A stretch of DNA of 64,000 nt, taken from positions 372,001-436,000 of the forward strand of contig NZ_JAUYHK010000011.1 in the NCBI RefSeq assembly GCF_030690045.1, read 5' to 3'. Shown here piece after piece: positions 18,601 through 26,693 of this stretch. The stretch is from Thalassospira sp. (GTDB lineage: Bacteria > Pseudomonadota > Alphaproteobacteria > Rhodospirillales > Thalassospiraceae). The position numbers and the translations under genes were made by a program. The first letter of the stretch is position 1, and the number at the start of each line of letters is the position of its first letter. The notes below the pieces were generated by a model. The model was not told the origin of the DNA. It made no database searches and saw only the letters and a list, made by a program, of their open reading frames with translations.

Positions 18601-18636
18601 AACAGCCCCGTATCATTTTACTGTTGCGGGGCTGTT
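18601..18636. terminator. Hairpin between the synthetase/GNAT gene and the MerR gene
   Basis: AACAGCCCCG at 18601-18610 pairs perfectly with CGGGGCTGTT at 18627-18636. It sits between two convergent stop codons and probably serves both; the T-tracts are short. Confidence 0.7.
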
Positions 18637-18641
18637 GTGTT

Positions 18642-19079
18642 TCAGATCGCCTCGACCAAAAGTTTTTGCGCGATTTCCGCAAGGGCACGTTCCGGGTCAA
18701 GCCCCCGTGCGCGCAGGGCGTCGGCGGCCTCGGCCTCGATCACGCGCAATTCGGCCAAAGTTGTCTGAACATCATCAAGTTGCTGTTCCAGTTCGGTAAT
18801 ACGCTTGCGCCCGACCAGCATCAGATGCGCCAATTGTTCGCTACGTGTCCGGTCTGCGTCGTAAAGATCGATATATTCCTTGATATCTTCCAGCGAAAAG
18901 CCAAGGCGTTTGCCACGCAAAACCAGCACCAGACGGGCGCGGTCACGATAATTATAGACGCGGGTCGCCCCGGCGCGTTGCGGAGACAACAGACCCTTGG
19001 TTTCATAAAAACGGATGGCACGGGGTGTAATATCGAACTCTTCTGCCAGTTCGGTAATGCTGTAAAGTTTCTCGTTCAT
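18642..19079 (-). CDS. MerR-family transcriptional regulator
   Basis: A 145-residue DNA-binding regulator. The N-terminal winged helix-turn-helix is clear (YSITELAEEFDITPRAIRFY, then RVYNYRDRARLVLVLRGKRL), followed by the long dimerisation helix (ITELEQQLDDVQTTLAEL). The C-terminal part lacks the cysteines of metal-sensing MerR proteins, so a metal inducer is unlikely; the pattern is nearer to LiuR-like members. Its target is not evident: it diverges from a small exported protein and converges with the synthetase gene. The ATG at 19079 is chosen because the helix-turn-helix begins right after it. Confidence 0.88.
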   Translation of the reverse strand: MNEKLYSITELAEEFDITPRAIRFYETKGLLSPQRAGATRVYNYRDRARLVLVLRGKRLGFSLEDIKEYIDLYDADRTRSEQLAHLMLVGRKRITELEQQLDDVQTTLAELRVIEAEAADALRARGLDPERALAEIAQKLLVEAI

Positions 19080-19293
19080 GTTCTTTTTCTTATAAATGAA
19101 TGCAGGTGGCAAGCATCGCAACAACGCAACGTCAAAGTCAATAAATTTACGCTTACGTCATCACCGGACATCCCTGATTTAAGTTGACGTCCTTCATTGA
19201 TCCTGGTCCGGGCATTCTTCAAAATTCCCGAAAAAACAGAAATATCGCTTGTATCCGATATGATTCAGGCCCATATCCGCCGGGTCTCTGGCG

Positions 19294-19716
19294 ATGGTTC
19301 GTTCCATGACATTTGAAAAACTGCGTAATTGCCTTGTCTCAAAACACCGGAACCTTCTGTTCTGGGTATTGGCCTGTGCGCTGTTTTTGTCGGGTGCCAA
19401 TGCCGGAATGCGTCAAGGGAACCTGATCCAGTTCAATGGCGCAGACACGCCACTGCATGGCATTCATCATAATGCCGGAATGCAACTGGCCCTTCTGCCC
19501 GGTGATGCCGCACGGATCATTTCAAACCCGACACGATTGATACCGGACCCTGCCACCGGGTCTTTGGCCGATACCAGCGATCCTGTCATCAGCCCTGCCG
19601 ACCTGGTCTTGCGGCCCGCCCTTCGGCCTGTCGCAGCGGAATTGGCAGTTTCATCGGCACCCCATACAGCCGTTCACAGGCCTTTTTCTCAACGCGCCCC
19701 TCCGACCCGCATGTGA
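19294..19716 (+). CDS. Hypothetical exported or membrane-anchored protein
   Basis: A 140-residue protein I do not recognise. Residues about 20-36 form one hydrophobic segment ending SGANAGM, consistent with a signal peptide; the remainder is Pro/Ala-rich and contains no known motif. It is probably a real gene because codon use resembles its neighbours and a hairpin terminator follows. The start is uncertain: an ATG at 19306 is also in frame, and neither has a good ribosome site. The adjacent secDF starts 83 bases further on. Confidence 0.5.
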   Translation: MVRSMTFEKLRNCLVSKHRNLLFWVLACALFLSGANAGMRQGNLIQFNGADTPLHGIHHNAGMQLALLPGDAARIISNPTRLIPDPATGSLADTSDPVISPADLVLRPALRPVAAELAVSSAPHTAVHRPFSQRAPPTRM

Positions 19717-19722
19717 CGACAA

Positions 19723-19754
19723 CCGCCTTTCTGGCGGCTGATTTTCCTTTTTGA
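19723..19754 (+). terminator. Probable terminator upstream of secDF
   Basis: A short GC stem (CCGCC 19723-19727 with GGCGG 19733-19737, loop TTTCT) is followed by CTGATTTTCCTTTTTG. Confidence 0.6.
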
Positions 19755-19799
19755 AATCGTCTCATCTTGCATGGCAGCCCGTCTGCCCGGAGTATTTTC

Positions 19800-22379
19800 A
19801 TGCGAACGTCCAAATGGCGCATGGTGTCCTATGCCCTGATCCTGCTGATCGGGCTGATCACCGCCCTTCCCAATCTGTTTACTGCCGATCAACTGGCAAA
19901 ATGGCCCGATTTTCTGCCAACCCGTCAGGTCGCCCTTGGACTTGATTTAAAGGGCGGGTCGCATCTTGTTCTGGAAATTGACACCAAGGCCATGATCGCC
20001 GAACGCCTGCAAGCTGCCAGCGACGAAGCCCGCAACGATTTGCGACAGGCCGGTATTCGCGGGCAAAATATCCGTACCGATGCCGATGGCCTGACCATCA
20101 CCCTGCCCACCGGTGTTTCGCGTGATGACGGGCTTAAGGCGCTGGTCGCGGTGATCAGTTCATCGGTTGAAACCATCAAAAACACCCGGACACCGGAATT
20201 TACCCTGACCACCCCCAACAACAAGACCATCCACCTGACCCTGACCGAGGCAGGCATCCGCAATCGTGTCGATGCCGCCGCCCAGCAAAGCCTTGAAATC
20301 ATCCGGCAACGTATTGATCAGGTCGGCGTCAGCGAACCAGGCATCCAGCGTATCGGCAGTGACCGCGTTCTGGTTCAGTTACCCGGCGTGCAGGACCCGT
20401 CACAGGTACGCACCCTGTTGGGCAGTACAGCGAAGATGAGCTTTCACCTGCTGGCCGATCAGGTTGATGCCAATAGCACAAATCCCGGACGCATCCCCAC
20501 CGGAGTAATGATCCTGCCCGGCAATGATGGCACCAGCCGTTATGCCGTTGAAAAAACCGTCGCCCTTGGCGGTGATCATTTGACCGACGCCCATGCCGGT
20601 TTCAATCCCGAAACCCATGAACCGATTGTCTCTTTCCGGTTTGATACCAGTGGTTCTGCCCAGTTTGCCACCATAACGCGCGCCAATGTTGGCAAACCCT
20701 TTGCCATTGTTCTGGATGGCAAGGTCTTGAGCGCGCCGGTCATTCGCGAACCGATCACCGGTGGTTCCGGCCAGATCAGCGGCCATTTTTCAGTCGGTGA
20801 AACCGTCACGCTGTCTGCCCTTTTGCGTGCCGGGTCGCTACCCGCCCCGATGACCGTAATCGAAGAACGCACCGTTGGCCCGGATCTGGGCCGGGATGCC
20901 ATTGAAATGGGGCTTTATACCGGGATCGCCGGTTTTGCACTGGTGGTCGCCCTGATGGTGTTTTTGTATGGTCGCTGGGGCATGATTGCCAATCTGGCAT
21001 TGGGTATGAATGTGGTACTGACATTTGGCGTTCTCAGCCTCCTGGGTGCCACCCTGACCCTGCCCGGTATTGCCGGGATCATTCTGGGAATCGGGTTGGC
21101 GGTGGACGCCAATGTCCTGATCAATGAACGCATCCGCGAAGAAACACGCAAGGGGTTATCGGCCTTTGCCGCCCTGGATGCCGGCTTCAAACGGGCCTAT
21201 GCCACGATTATTGATTCCAATGTCACCACCCTGATCGCCACCGCCCTGCTGTTCCAGTTCGGATCGGGACCGGTGCGCGGGTTTGCCATTACCATGGGGC
21301 TCGGCATTCTGATTTCAATGTTTACCGCCGTGGCCGTTGTGCGCGTTATCATGACGGAAATTGTCTGGCGCAAACGCATGAAGACCCTGCATATCGAACC
21401 GATGATGCGGATCTTCCCCGAAAAAACCAGCCTGTCCTTCATGAAGGCCCGTTTTTTTGGCATTGGCATGTCGATTATATTGTCGTTGGCATCTGTCGGA
21501 TTATTCCTGAAACCGGGCCTGAATTACGGCGTTGATTTCAAAGGCGGCATTCAGATGGAAATCGCCAGCAATCCGGGCGATGGCTCTGCACCGGGCCTTA
21601 CCACCCTGCGCGGTGCGCTGGATCAGCTTGGGCTGGGTGAAATCAGTTTGCAGGATATCGGCACTGACAATCACACCCTGATCCGGGTAGAGCGGCAACC
21701 GGGCGGGGAACTGGCCCAAACCGCCACGGTCGAGGCCCTGAAACAGGCGGTGCAAAAAATTGCCCCGGATGCCAGAATCGAACGCACCGAAGTCGTCGGC
21801 CCGAAAGTCAGTGGCGAACTGGCGACATCGGGATTAACCGCGGTGGTTTTGGCCTGTCTGGCGATGTTGGGATATATCTGGTGGCGGTTTGAATGGCCGT
21901 TTGCCGTCGGGGCGATTGTCACCCTGATACTCGATGTCACCAAGACCATCGGTTTTTTTGCCATTATGGGGCTGGATTTTAACCTGACGGCGATTGCCGC
22001 CTTGCTGACCCTGATCGGCTATTCGGTCAATGACAAGGTGGTGGTCTATGACCGGATGCGCGAAAATATGCGGTTGTTTCGCAAAAAAACGATGCGCGAA
22101 ATTATTGATATGTCGATTAACCAGTCGCTGGCGCGGTGTGCTTTTACGTCCCTGACCACCCTGTTTGCCATGTTGCCGATGGCAATCTGGGGTGGCAGTG
22201 CGGTTGAAAGTTTTGCCGTGCCGATGGTGTTTGGCGTTTTGATCGCCACCACATCATCAATCTTTATCGCCGCCCCGATCCTTTTGTTTCTGCAAGACTG
22301 GCGCGCAAAGCACCGGGCAGAACAGACCGAAAGTGATGAAGATAACATCACCCTGCCAATTGCCGACCAGACCCGATAA
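19800..22379 (+). CDS. secDF: Protein translocase SecD-SecF fusion
   Basis: SecD and SecF use the proton gradient to help pull proteins through SecYEG. Here both halves are in one 859-residue polypeptide. The SecD part has the first membrane helix (about 8-26), the RQVALGLDLKGGSHLVLEID signature, a large periplasmic region, and helices with GIAGIILGIGLAVDANVLI. The SecF half, from about residue 545, has GLNYGVDFKGGIQMEI and later YSVNDKVVVYDRMREN. The ATG at 19800 has GGAG 7 bases upstream. There is no yajC or separate secF beside it, so the gene may be a second, stand-alone copy in addition to a standard yajC-secD-secF operon. Confidence 0.93.
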   Translation: MRTSKWRMVSYALILLIGLITALPNLFTADQLAKWPDFLPTRQVALGLDLKGGSHLVLEIDTKAMIAERLQAASDEARNDLRQAGIRGQNIRTDADGLTITLPTGVSRDDGLKALVAVISSSVETIKNTRTPEFTLTTPNNKTIHLTLTEAGIRNRVDAAAQQSLEIIRQRIDQVGVSEPGIQRIGSDRVLVQLPGVQDPSQVRTLLGSTAKMSFHLLADQVDANSTNPGRIPTGVMILPGNDGTSRYAVEKTVALGGDHLTDAHAGFNPETHEPIVSFRFDTSGSAQFATITRANVGKPFAIVLDGKVLSAPVIREPITGGSGQISGHFSVGETVTLSALLRAGSLPAPMTVIEERTVGPDLGRDAIEMGLYTGIAGFALVVALMVFLYGRWGMIANLALGMNVVLTFGVLSLLGATLTLPGIAGIILGIGLAVDANVLINERIREETRKGLSAFAALDAGFKRAYATIIDSNVTTLIATALLFQFGSGPVRGFAITMGLGILISMFTAVAVVRVIMTEIVWRKRMKTLHIEPMMRIFPEKTSLSFMKARFFGIGMSIILSLASVGLFLKPGLNYGVDFKGGIQMEIASNPGDGSAPGLTTLRGALDQLGLGEISLQDIGTDNHTLIRVERQPGGELAQTATVEALKQAVQKIAPDARIERTEVVGPKVSGELATSGLTAVVLACLAMLGYIWWRFEWPFAVGAIVTLILDVTKTIGFFAIMGLDFNLTAIAALLTLIGYSVNDKVVVYDRMRENMRLFRKKTMREIIDMSINQSLARCAFTSLTTLFAMLPMAIWGGSAVESFAVPMVFGVLIATTSSIFIAAPILLFLQDWRAKHRAEQTESDEDNITLPIADQTR

Positions 22380-22387
22380 AACCCCGA

Positions 22388-22422
22388 CATGGCGAACGGT
22401 CAGGTCATACCCGTTCGCCATG
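22388..22422. terminator. 12-bp perfect hairpin between convergent secDF and MFS gene
   Basis: CATGGCGAACGG at 22388-22399 pairs with CCGTTCGCCATG at 22411-22422. The 3' arm lies within the last codons of the MFS gene. Neither side has a long T-run, so terminator function is probable rather than certain. Confidence 0.5.
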
Positions 22423-23811
22423 TTCCACCGGCCAGTGGGCATGATGGCTGTCGATCACAAAGCGGTGCGTATGTACCACCGGCGGATGGTAATGTTTGTG
22501 GGGATGCGTATGCGCATCTTCGCCATCTGTCCCGTGTTCATGATGATGGTGCGGATCGTCATGGTCATGATCATGATTATGCCAGATACCTTCATGGGCA
22601 TGGGTCAGTTCGAGGGGATCATGACGCGGCCAAAGCCGTAATGATCCTCCCACCGCCAGTAACGCCACCCCGCCTGACACCCAAAAGGCCGCCGCCAGGC
22701 CAAACCGGCTGCCGACCCACCCGGCCAGTAAATAGGCAAACAGCCAGCCGCCATGCGACAGGGCAAAATTGGCCGCAAAATAGGCCGGACGATCCCCGGC
22801 CCCGGCAGAACGTTGCACCAGACGCCCACCCGGCGTTTGCGCCACCGACATGCCGATCCCCGCAACGGTCCACGCCATTGCATAGGCCCAGACAACCTGC
22901 ACCGTTGCCTGCGCCATGACCGAGGCTGCCAGTATCGCCAGACCGGCAAGCACCGCCCCGCCGGTCATCAGTTTACGTTCACCGATGTGATCGATAAACC
23001 GCGGCAATAACAGGGCGGCGGCCATGCTGCCGCCACCGGCGCAGGCCAGAAACACGGTGGTCAATTGTGCATCCCCATCCAAAAACGATCGGGTCAGAAC
23101 AACTGTATTGACGATGATGATCGCCCCGACACACGACACAGCAAAATGCAGTGCCAACAACCCGCGCAAACGCGGCGTTTTCAAATAGGCAGACAGGCCA
23201 AAAATCGTATTGGCGTAAAATCCGCCTGGGCGGTCGGTGCGGGCCGCCGCCGGAACCGGGGTACCAAGGATCAGCAAGGCCGACACGACGAAGGTCAGAC
23301 CGTTGATCAGAAACAGACTGTCATATTGCCAGAAGGCCAGCAGCACCGCGGCCATTACCGGACTGGCAAGACTTTCAAGATCATAGGCCAGTCGGGCCCA
23401 GGACAGACCTTTGGTATAGCTGGCCTCGTCAGTCAGGATATCGGGGATCAGCGCCTGAAAAACCGGCGTAAAGGCGGCAGATGCGGCATTGACGACAAAA
23501 ACCAGCACAAAAACCTGCCAGATCTGATCGACGAAGGGTAAACACAACACGACCACAGCCCGGACCACATCCAGTCCGACCAGCCAGATTTTACGCGGCA
23601 CCAGATGCGCCATTCCCCCGGCCACCGGTGCAATCACCAGATAAGCCACCATCTTGAGTGCCAGAACCGATCCCAGAATGGCCCCGGCCTGCCCACCGGC
23701 CAGATCATAGGCCAGCAACGACAACGCAACCGTCGTCAACCCCGTGCCGATCAGGGCCGTCACCTGGGCCGAAAACAAAGAACGGAAAGCGGAACTGGCA
23801 AAAGGAGTCAT
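22405..23811 (-). CDS. MFS exporter with histidine-rich C-terminal tail (NreB/NrsD-like, probable Ni/Co efflux)
   Basis: A 468-residue major facilitator carrier with about 12 membrane helices in the inner membrane. The last 66 residues are cytoplasmic and contain 22 histidines, including HDHDHDDPHHHHEH and HTHPHKHYH. This layout (EntS-like MFS core plus His-rich tail) is that of NreB/NrsD nickel exporters, and the gene diverges from a DUF4198/Cbi metal-uptake cluster. Export of nickel or cobalt is therefore inferred; the tail would bind or sense the metal. The shared 230-bp promoter region carries an inverted repeat at 23902-23930. Confidence 0.82.
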   Translation of the reverse strand: MTPFASSAFRSLFSAQVTALIGTGLTTVALSLLAYDLAGGQAGAILGSVLALKMVAYLVIAPVAGGMAHLVPRKIWLVGLDVVRAVVVLCLPFVDQIWQVFVLVFVVNAASAAFTPVFQALIPDILTDEASYTKGLSWARLAYDLESLASPVMAAVLLAFWQYDSLFLINGLTFVVSALLILGTPVPAAARTDRPGGFYANTIFGLSAYLKTPRLRGLLALHFAVSCVGAIIIVNTVVLTRSFLDGDAQLTTVFLACAGGGSMAAALLLPRFIDHIGERKLMTGGAVLAGLAILAASVMAQATVQVVWAYAMAWTVAGIGMSVAQTPGGRLVQRSAGAGDRPAYFAANFALSHGGWLFAYLLAGWVGSRFGLAAAFWVSGGVALLAVGGSLRLWPRHDPLELTHAHEGIWHNHDHDHDDPHHHHEHGTDGEDAHTHPHKHYHPPVVHTHRFVIDSHHAHWPVEHGERV

Positions 23812-23901
23812 CGAGTCTGTCCTGTTTCACGTATGGCAAATGCCTGTTTGCATCCTATCGCAGGAAAACCGGTACGCCATTGGAATCTACAAGCTCTTGT
23901 G

Positions 23902-23930
23902 AATCATACGAATTTTATAAATTTATGATT
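23902..23930. promoter_or_regulatory. Candidate operator: inverted repeat between MFS exporter and first DUF4198 gene
   Basis: AATCATA at 23902-23908 and TATGATT at 23924-23930 form a perfect inverted repeat with 15 bases between arms (centres 22 bases apart, two helical turns) in an AT-rich stretch between divergent genes. It is near but not equal to a NikR box, whose half-sites point the other way. Function is inferred only from position and symmetry. Confidence 0.35.
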
Positions 23931-24041
23931 TTATGTATTTCAAGGACTTGACGCTGTTTTCTCTGCCGCCTAGCGTCCTGCCATTCCGCATCGCGGTATC
24001 TTGACCGCATCCGCAAAACCGATTTTCAGGGAAGCTGTTTC

Positions 24042-24824
24042 ATGACTCCTGCCAAAGGGTTGATCCAAACCGTCGCAATTTTCGCCGTAACGGCGTCACT
24101 CATCGCTCCTGCCCATGCCCATTTTCAGAAAATGGTGCCCAGCACCAATGTCGTGGATCCGTCCACCGGCCGCGATGTGACATTTGATCTGACCTTTACC
24201 CATCCGATGACTAATGGTCCGGCGATGAAAATGTCTGAACCGATTCAATTTGGCATGCAGCATGACGGTGTAAAAACCGATCTGAAATCCTCCCTGACGC
24301 CGAAACAGGTTGACGGAAAGACGGCTTTTGACGCCACGGTATCGCTGAAAAAACCCGGCGGTTATGCCTTTTTTGTTGAACCGGTTCCCTATTTTGAACC
24401 CTCCGAAGGCAAATTTATCATCCAATATACCAAAACCATCATTGATGCCTTTGCCGATGGCAGCGACTGGGACCAGATGGTCGGATTTCCGGTGGAAATC
24501 GAACCTCTGACCCGGCCCTATGGCATCTGGACCGGTAATATTTTCAGTGGTGTCGTCCGTCATAATGGCGATCCGGTTCCCTTTGCCGAAATCGAGGTCG
24601 AATATGCCAATGATGGCAGCATCACCCTGCCCAATGACAGTTTTTCAACGCAGGTGATCAAGGCCGATGGCAATGGCGTGTTTTCCTATGCCATGCCGCG
24701 CGGCGGCTGGTGGGCCTTTGCCGCCCTGATCGAAGACGGCACCATGCCGTCGCCGGAAAATGGCGAAGCGGTGCCAGTCGAACGCGGCGGTGTCATCTGG
24801 GTCAAAACAACAGATATGCCGTAG
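24042..24824 (+). CDS. DUF4198 (NikK-like) periplasmic protein, copy 1
   Basis: A 260-residue exported protein of the DUF4198 family, which accompanies ECF-type nickel/cobalt transporters (NikK). The signal peptide ends APAHA and the predicted mature protein begins HFQK, putting a histidine at the N terminus. It aligns without gaps to the copy at 25247 over most of its length; by eye about two thirds of mature residues match, including NVVDPSTGRDV, RPYGIWTGN and RHNGDPVPFAEIEVE. This copy lies upstream of the cobalamin riboswitch and has its own terminator, so it should not be under B12 control. Confidence 0.85.
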   Translation: MTPAKGLIQTVAIFAVTASLIAPAHAHFQKMVPSTNVVDPSTGRDVTFDLTFTHPMTNGPAMKMSEPIQFGMQHDGVKTDLKSSLTPKQVDGKTAFDATVSLKKPGGYAFFVEPVPYFEPSEGKFIIQYTKTIIDAFADGSDWDQMVGFPVEIEPLTRPYGIWTGNIFSGVVRHNGDPVPFAEIEVEYANDGSITLPNDSFSTQVIKADGNGVFSYAMPRGGWWAFAALIEDGTMPSPENGEAVPVERGGVIWVKTTDMP

Positions 24825-24833
24825 CCAATATCG

Positions 24834-24872
24834 TGAAAGCCCGACCCTTCCATGTCGGGCTTTCATACTTTT
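24834..24872 (+). terminator. Intrinsic terminator after DUF4198 copy 1
   Basis: TGAAAGCCCGAC at 24834-24845 pairs perfectly with GTCGGGCTTTCA at 24854-24865, then TACTTTTTGGG. It isolates copy 1 from the riboswitch-controlled operon. Confidence 0.85.
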
Positions 24873-24905
24873 TGGGTATTAATATGATTTTCGGCCTTGC
24901 GGCTC

Positions 24906-24935
24906 TTGACTTTGTATCGCCTGCATCGCTAGTCT
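24906..24935 (+). promoter_or_regulatory. Probable promoter of the cobalamin-riboswitch operon
   Basis: TTGACT at 24906-24911 and TAGTCT at 24930-24935 are 18 bases apart. The riboswitch aptamer starts about 10 bases downstream, so the transcript would begin at the aptamer's 5' edge. Confidence 0.6.
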
Positions 24936-24945
24936 CCGCATCGGA

Positions 24946-25127
24946 TAGAGGTGGTCCGGTATCTGATACCGGACGAAAAGGGAATTCGGTGCGATGGCGC
25001 AATGCCATTTATTCCGGGGCTGCCCCCGCAACTGTAAGTGAATGTGGTTTCCAACGGCCACTGGATGGCGCAACCATCTGGGAAGGCGGAAACCGGTCTC
25101 ACGAGCCAGGAAACCTGCCCTGTCCAA
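24946..25127 (+). promoter_or_regulatory. Cobalamin (B12) riboswitch
   Basis: The conserved elements appear in order: a 5' hairpin with GGTCCGGTATC/GATACCGGAC, GGGAATTCGGTGCG, GGGGCTGCCCCCGCAACTG at about 25016-25034, GCCACTGG near 25058, GGAAGGCGG at 25081-25089 and the B12 box GAGCCAGGAAACCTGCC near 25103-25119. The next gene starts about 120 bases on. It should reduce expression of the downstream DUF4198-cbiMLQO operon when cobalamin is present, pointing to cobalt as the imported metal. Confidence 0.95.
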
Positions 25128-25246
25128 AACTGCTGTACCGGGCGGGGTGTACCGGTGGAACGGCGCGGAAATGGCGTTTTGCGCGATTTCTCAACCTTTC
25201 CGCTTGCTTCCCGCATAACTCCTGTTTGCAAAGGGTTATGCCTTAA

Positions 25247-26029
25247 ATGTTATTCAAACACATCAAAATCAGCCTGCTTTTTGGGGCCAGTATTTCCGTG
25301 CTGGCCGCATCACCGGCGACCGCACATTTTCAAACGCTCTATCCCTCCAGCAATATTGTCGATCCTTCAACCGGACGCGATGTCCGTTTCGATCTGTCTC
25401 TGACCCATCCGGGCACACAGGGTCCGGCAATGGAAATGGCCTTTCCGGCGCAATTCGGGTATATGCTGGACGGGAAAAACACCGATCTTCTGGATCAACT
25501 GACCCCAAAAACGGTTGACGGGCAATCCGCCTTTAGCGCCGAAATCTCGATCAAACGGCCCGGCGGTTATGTTTTTTACGTCGAACCGGCCCCCTATTAC
25601 GAAAGTGCCGAAGAAAAATACATCATCCTTTACACCAAAACCGTAATCGACGCCTTTGGTGCCGGGGATAACTGGGATGCAATGGTTGGTTTCCCTGTCG
25701 AAATCGATCCCCTGACCCGGCCCTATGGTCTGTGGACCGGCAATCTGTTTCAGGGCATTGTCCGCCATAATGGCGATCCGGTGCCCTTTGCCGAAATCGA
25801 GGTCGAATTCGCCAATGACGGGTCGGTGTCCCTGCCCGGCGACAGTTTTGCCACCCAGATCGTCAAGGCCGATGGCAATGGTGTGTTTTCCTATGCCATG
25901 CCCCATGCCGGCTGGTGGGGCTTTGCCGCCCTGATCGAAGACGGCACCCTGAAGTCACCCGATGGTCAATCCGACCTGCCGGTTGAACGCGGTGGTGTGA
26001 TCTGGGCTCACACATCGGATATGGATTGA
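25247..26029 (+). CDS. DUF4198 (NikK-like) periplasmic protein, copy 2
   Basis: The first gene of the riboswitch-controlled operon. It encodes a 260-residue exported protein of the same family and length as the gene at 24042. The signal peptide ends SPATA with a predicted mature start HFQT, again an N-terminal histidine. Shared blocks include NIVDPSTGRDV, KRPGGYVFYVEPAPY and PVERGGVIWAHTSDMD at the end. NikK-type proteins are thought to deliver or filter metal for the CbiM/NikM channel, though the mechanism is not established. cbiM follows after 24 bases. Confidence 0.88.
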   Translation: MLFKHIKISLLFGASISVLAASPATAHFQTLYPSSNIVDPSTGRDVRFDLSLTHPGTQGPAMEMAFPAQFGYMLDGKNTDLLDQLTPKTVDGQSAFSAEISIKRPGGYVFYVEPAPYYESAEEKYIILYTKTVIDAFGAGDNWDAMVGFPVEIDPLTRPYGLWTGNLFQGIVRHNGDPVPFAEIEVEFANDGSVSLPGDSFATQIVKADGNGVFSYAMPHAGWWGFAALIEDGTLKSPDGQSDLPVERGGVIWAHTSDMD

Positions 26030-26053
26030 TCACAAACAGACCGGAGAAAGATG

Positions 26054-26677
26054 GTGCATATCGTTGATGGGGCTTTATCGACCGAAGTTGTCGCCACCGG
26101 GGCTGTCCTTGGGATTGCCGCCGTGGCCTATGGCCTGAAACGCATGGATATCGAAACCATGCCGCGCGTCGCTGTACTCAGCGCGGTGTTTTTCGTGGCG
26201 TCACTGGTCCATGTGCCGATTGGCCCTTCCAGCGTGCATCTGATCCTCAATGGCCTGACCGGATTGATGCTGGGCTGGGCGGCGTTTCCGGCCTTGCTGA
26301 TTGCCTTGCTGTTGCAGGCGGTGTTTTTCGGGTTTGGTGGCCTGACTGTTTTGGGCATCAATACCGTCAATATCGCCCTGCCCGGCGTTCTGGTCTGGTT
26401 GGCCTTCGGCTTCATGTTGAACCGGGTCGATGGCAAATGGTTATGGGGGATCGGCTTTGCCGCCGGATCGCTGGCAATTGCCTTGACCAGTGTATTTGTC
26501 GGCATTTCCCTGGCACTGAGCGGACAGGAATTCATCCCTGCGGCCAAGCTGGTCTTTATTGCGCATGTGCCGGTGATGGTGGTTGAAGGGGTTTTGACCG
26601 CCGCCGCCCTTGTTTTGATTAAAAAAGTCCGTCCTGCCCTGCTCTCGCCGATGCAGGTTGCGGGCAGCCCGGCCTGA
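26054..26677 (+). CDS. cbiM: Cobalt ECF transporter S component CbiM
   Basis: CbiM is the substrate-specific membrane protein of the cobalt ECF importer. About seven hydrophobic segments are present, with HVPIGPSSVHLILNGL and FGGLTVLGINTVN being family signatures. I place the start at GTG 26054, not ATG 26051: it gives MHIVDGALS, matching the invariant Met-His start whose amino group and His2 bind the metal in solved CbiM/NikM structures, and it lies 7 bases from the GGAG ribosome site. The protein is then 207 residues. It lacks the fused N-type C-terminal part seen in some CbiMN proteins. Confidence 0.92.
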   Translation: MHIVDGALSTEVVATGAVLGIAAVAYGLKRMDIETMPRVAVLSAVFFVASLVHVPIGPSSVHLILNGLTGLMLGWAAFPALLIALLLQAVFFGFGGLTVLGINTVNIALPGVLVWLAFGFMLNRVDGKWLWGIGFAAGSLAIALTSVFVGISLALSGQEFIPAAKLVFIAHVPVMVVEGVLTAAALVLIKKVRPALLSPMQVAGSPA

Positions 26678-26693
26678 AAGGTTGTCTGGCATC

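Noticed and set aside
23902..23930. Possible NikR box
   Set aside because: NikR half-sites read GTATGA...TCATAC; here the order is TCATA...TATGA. Kept only as an unnamed candidate operator.
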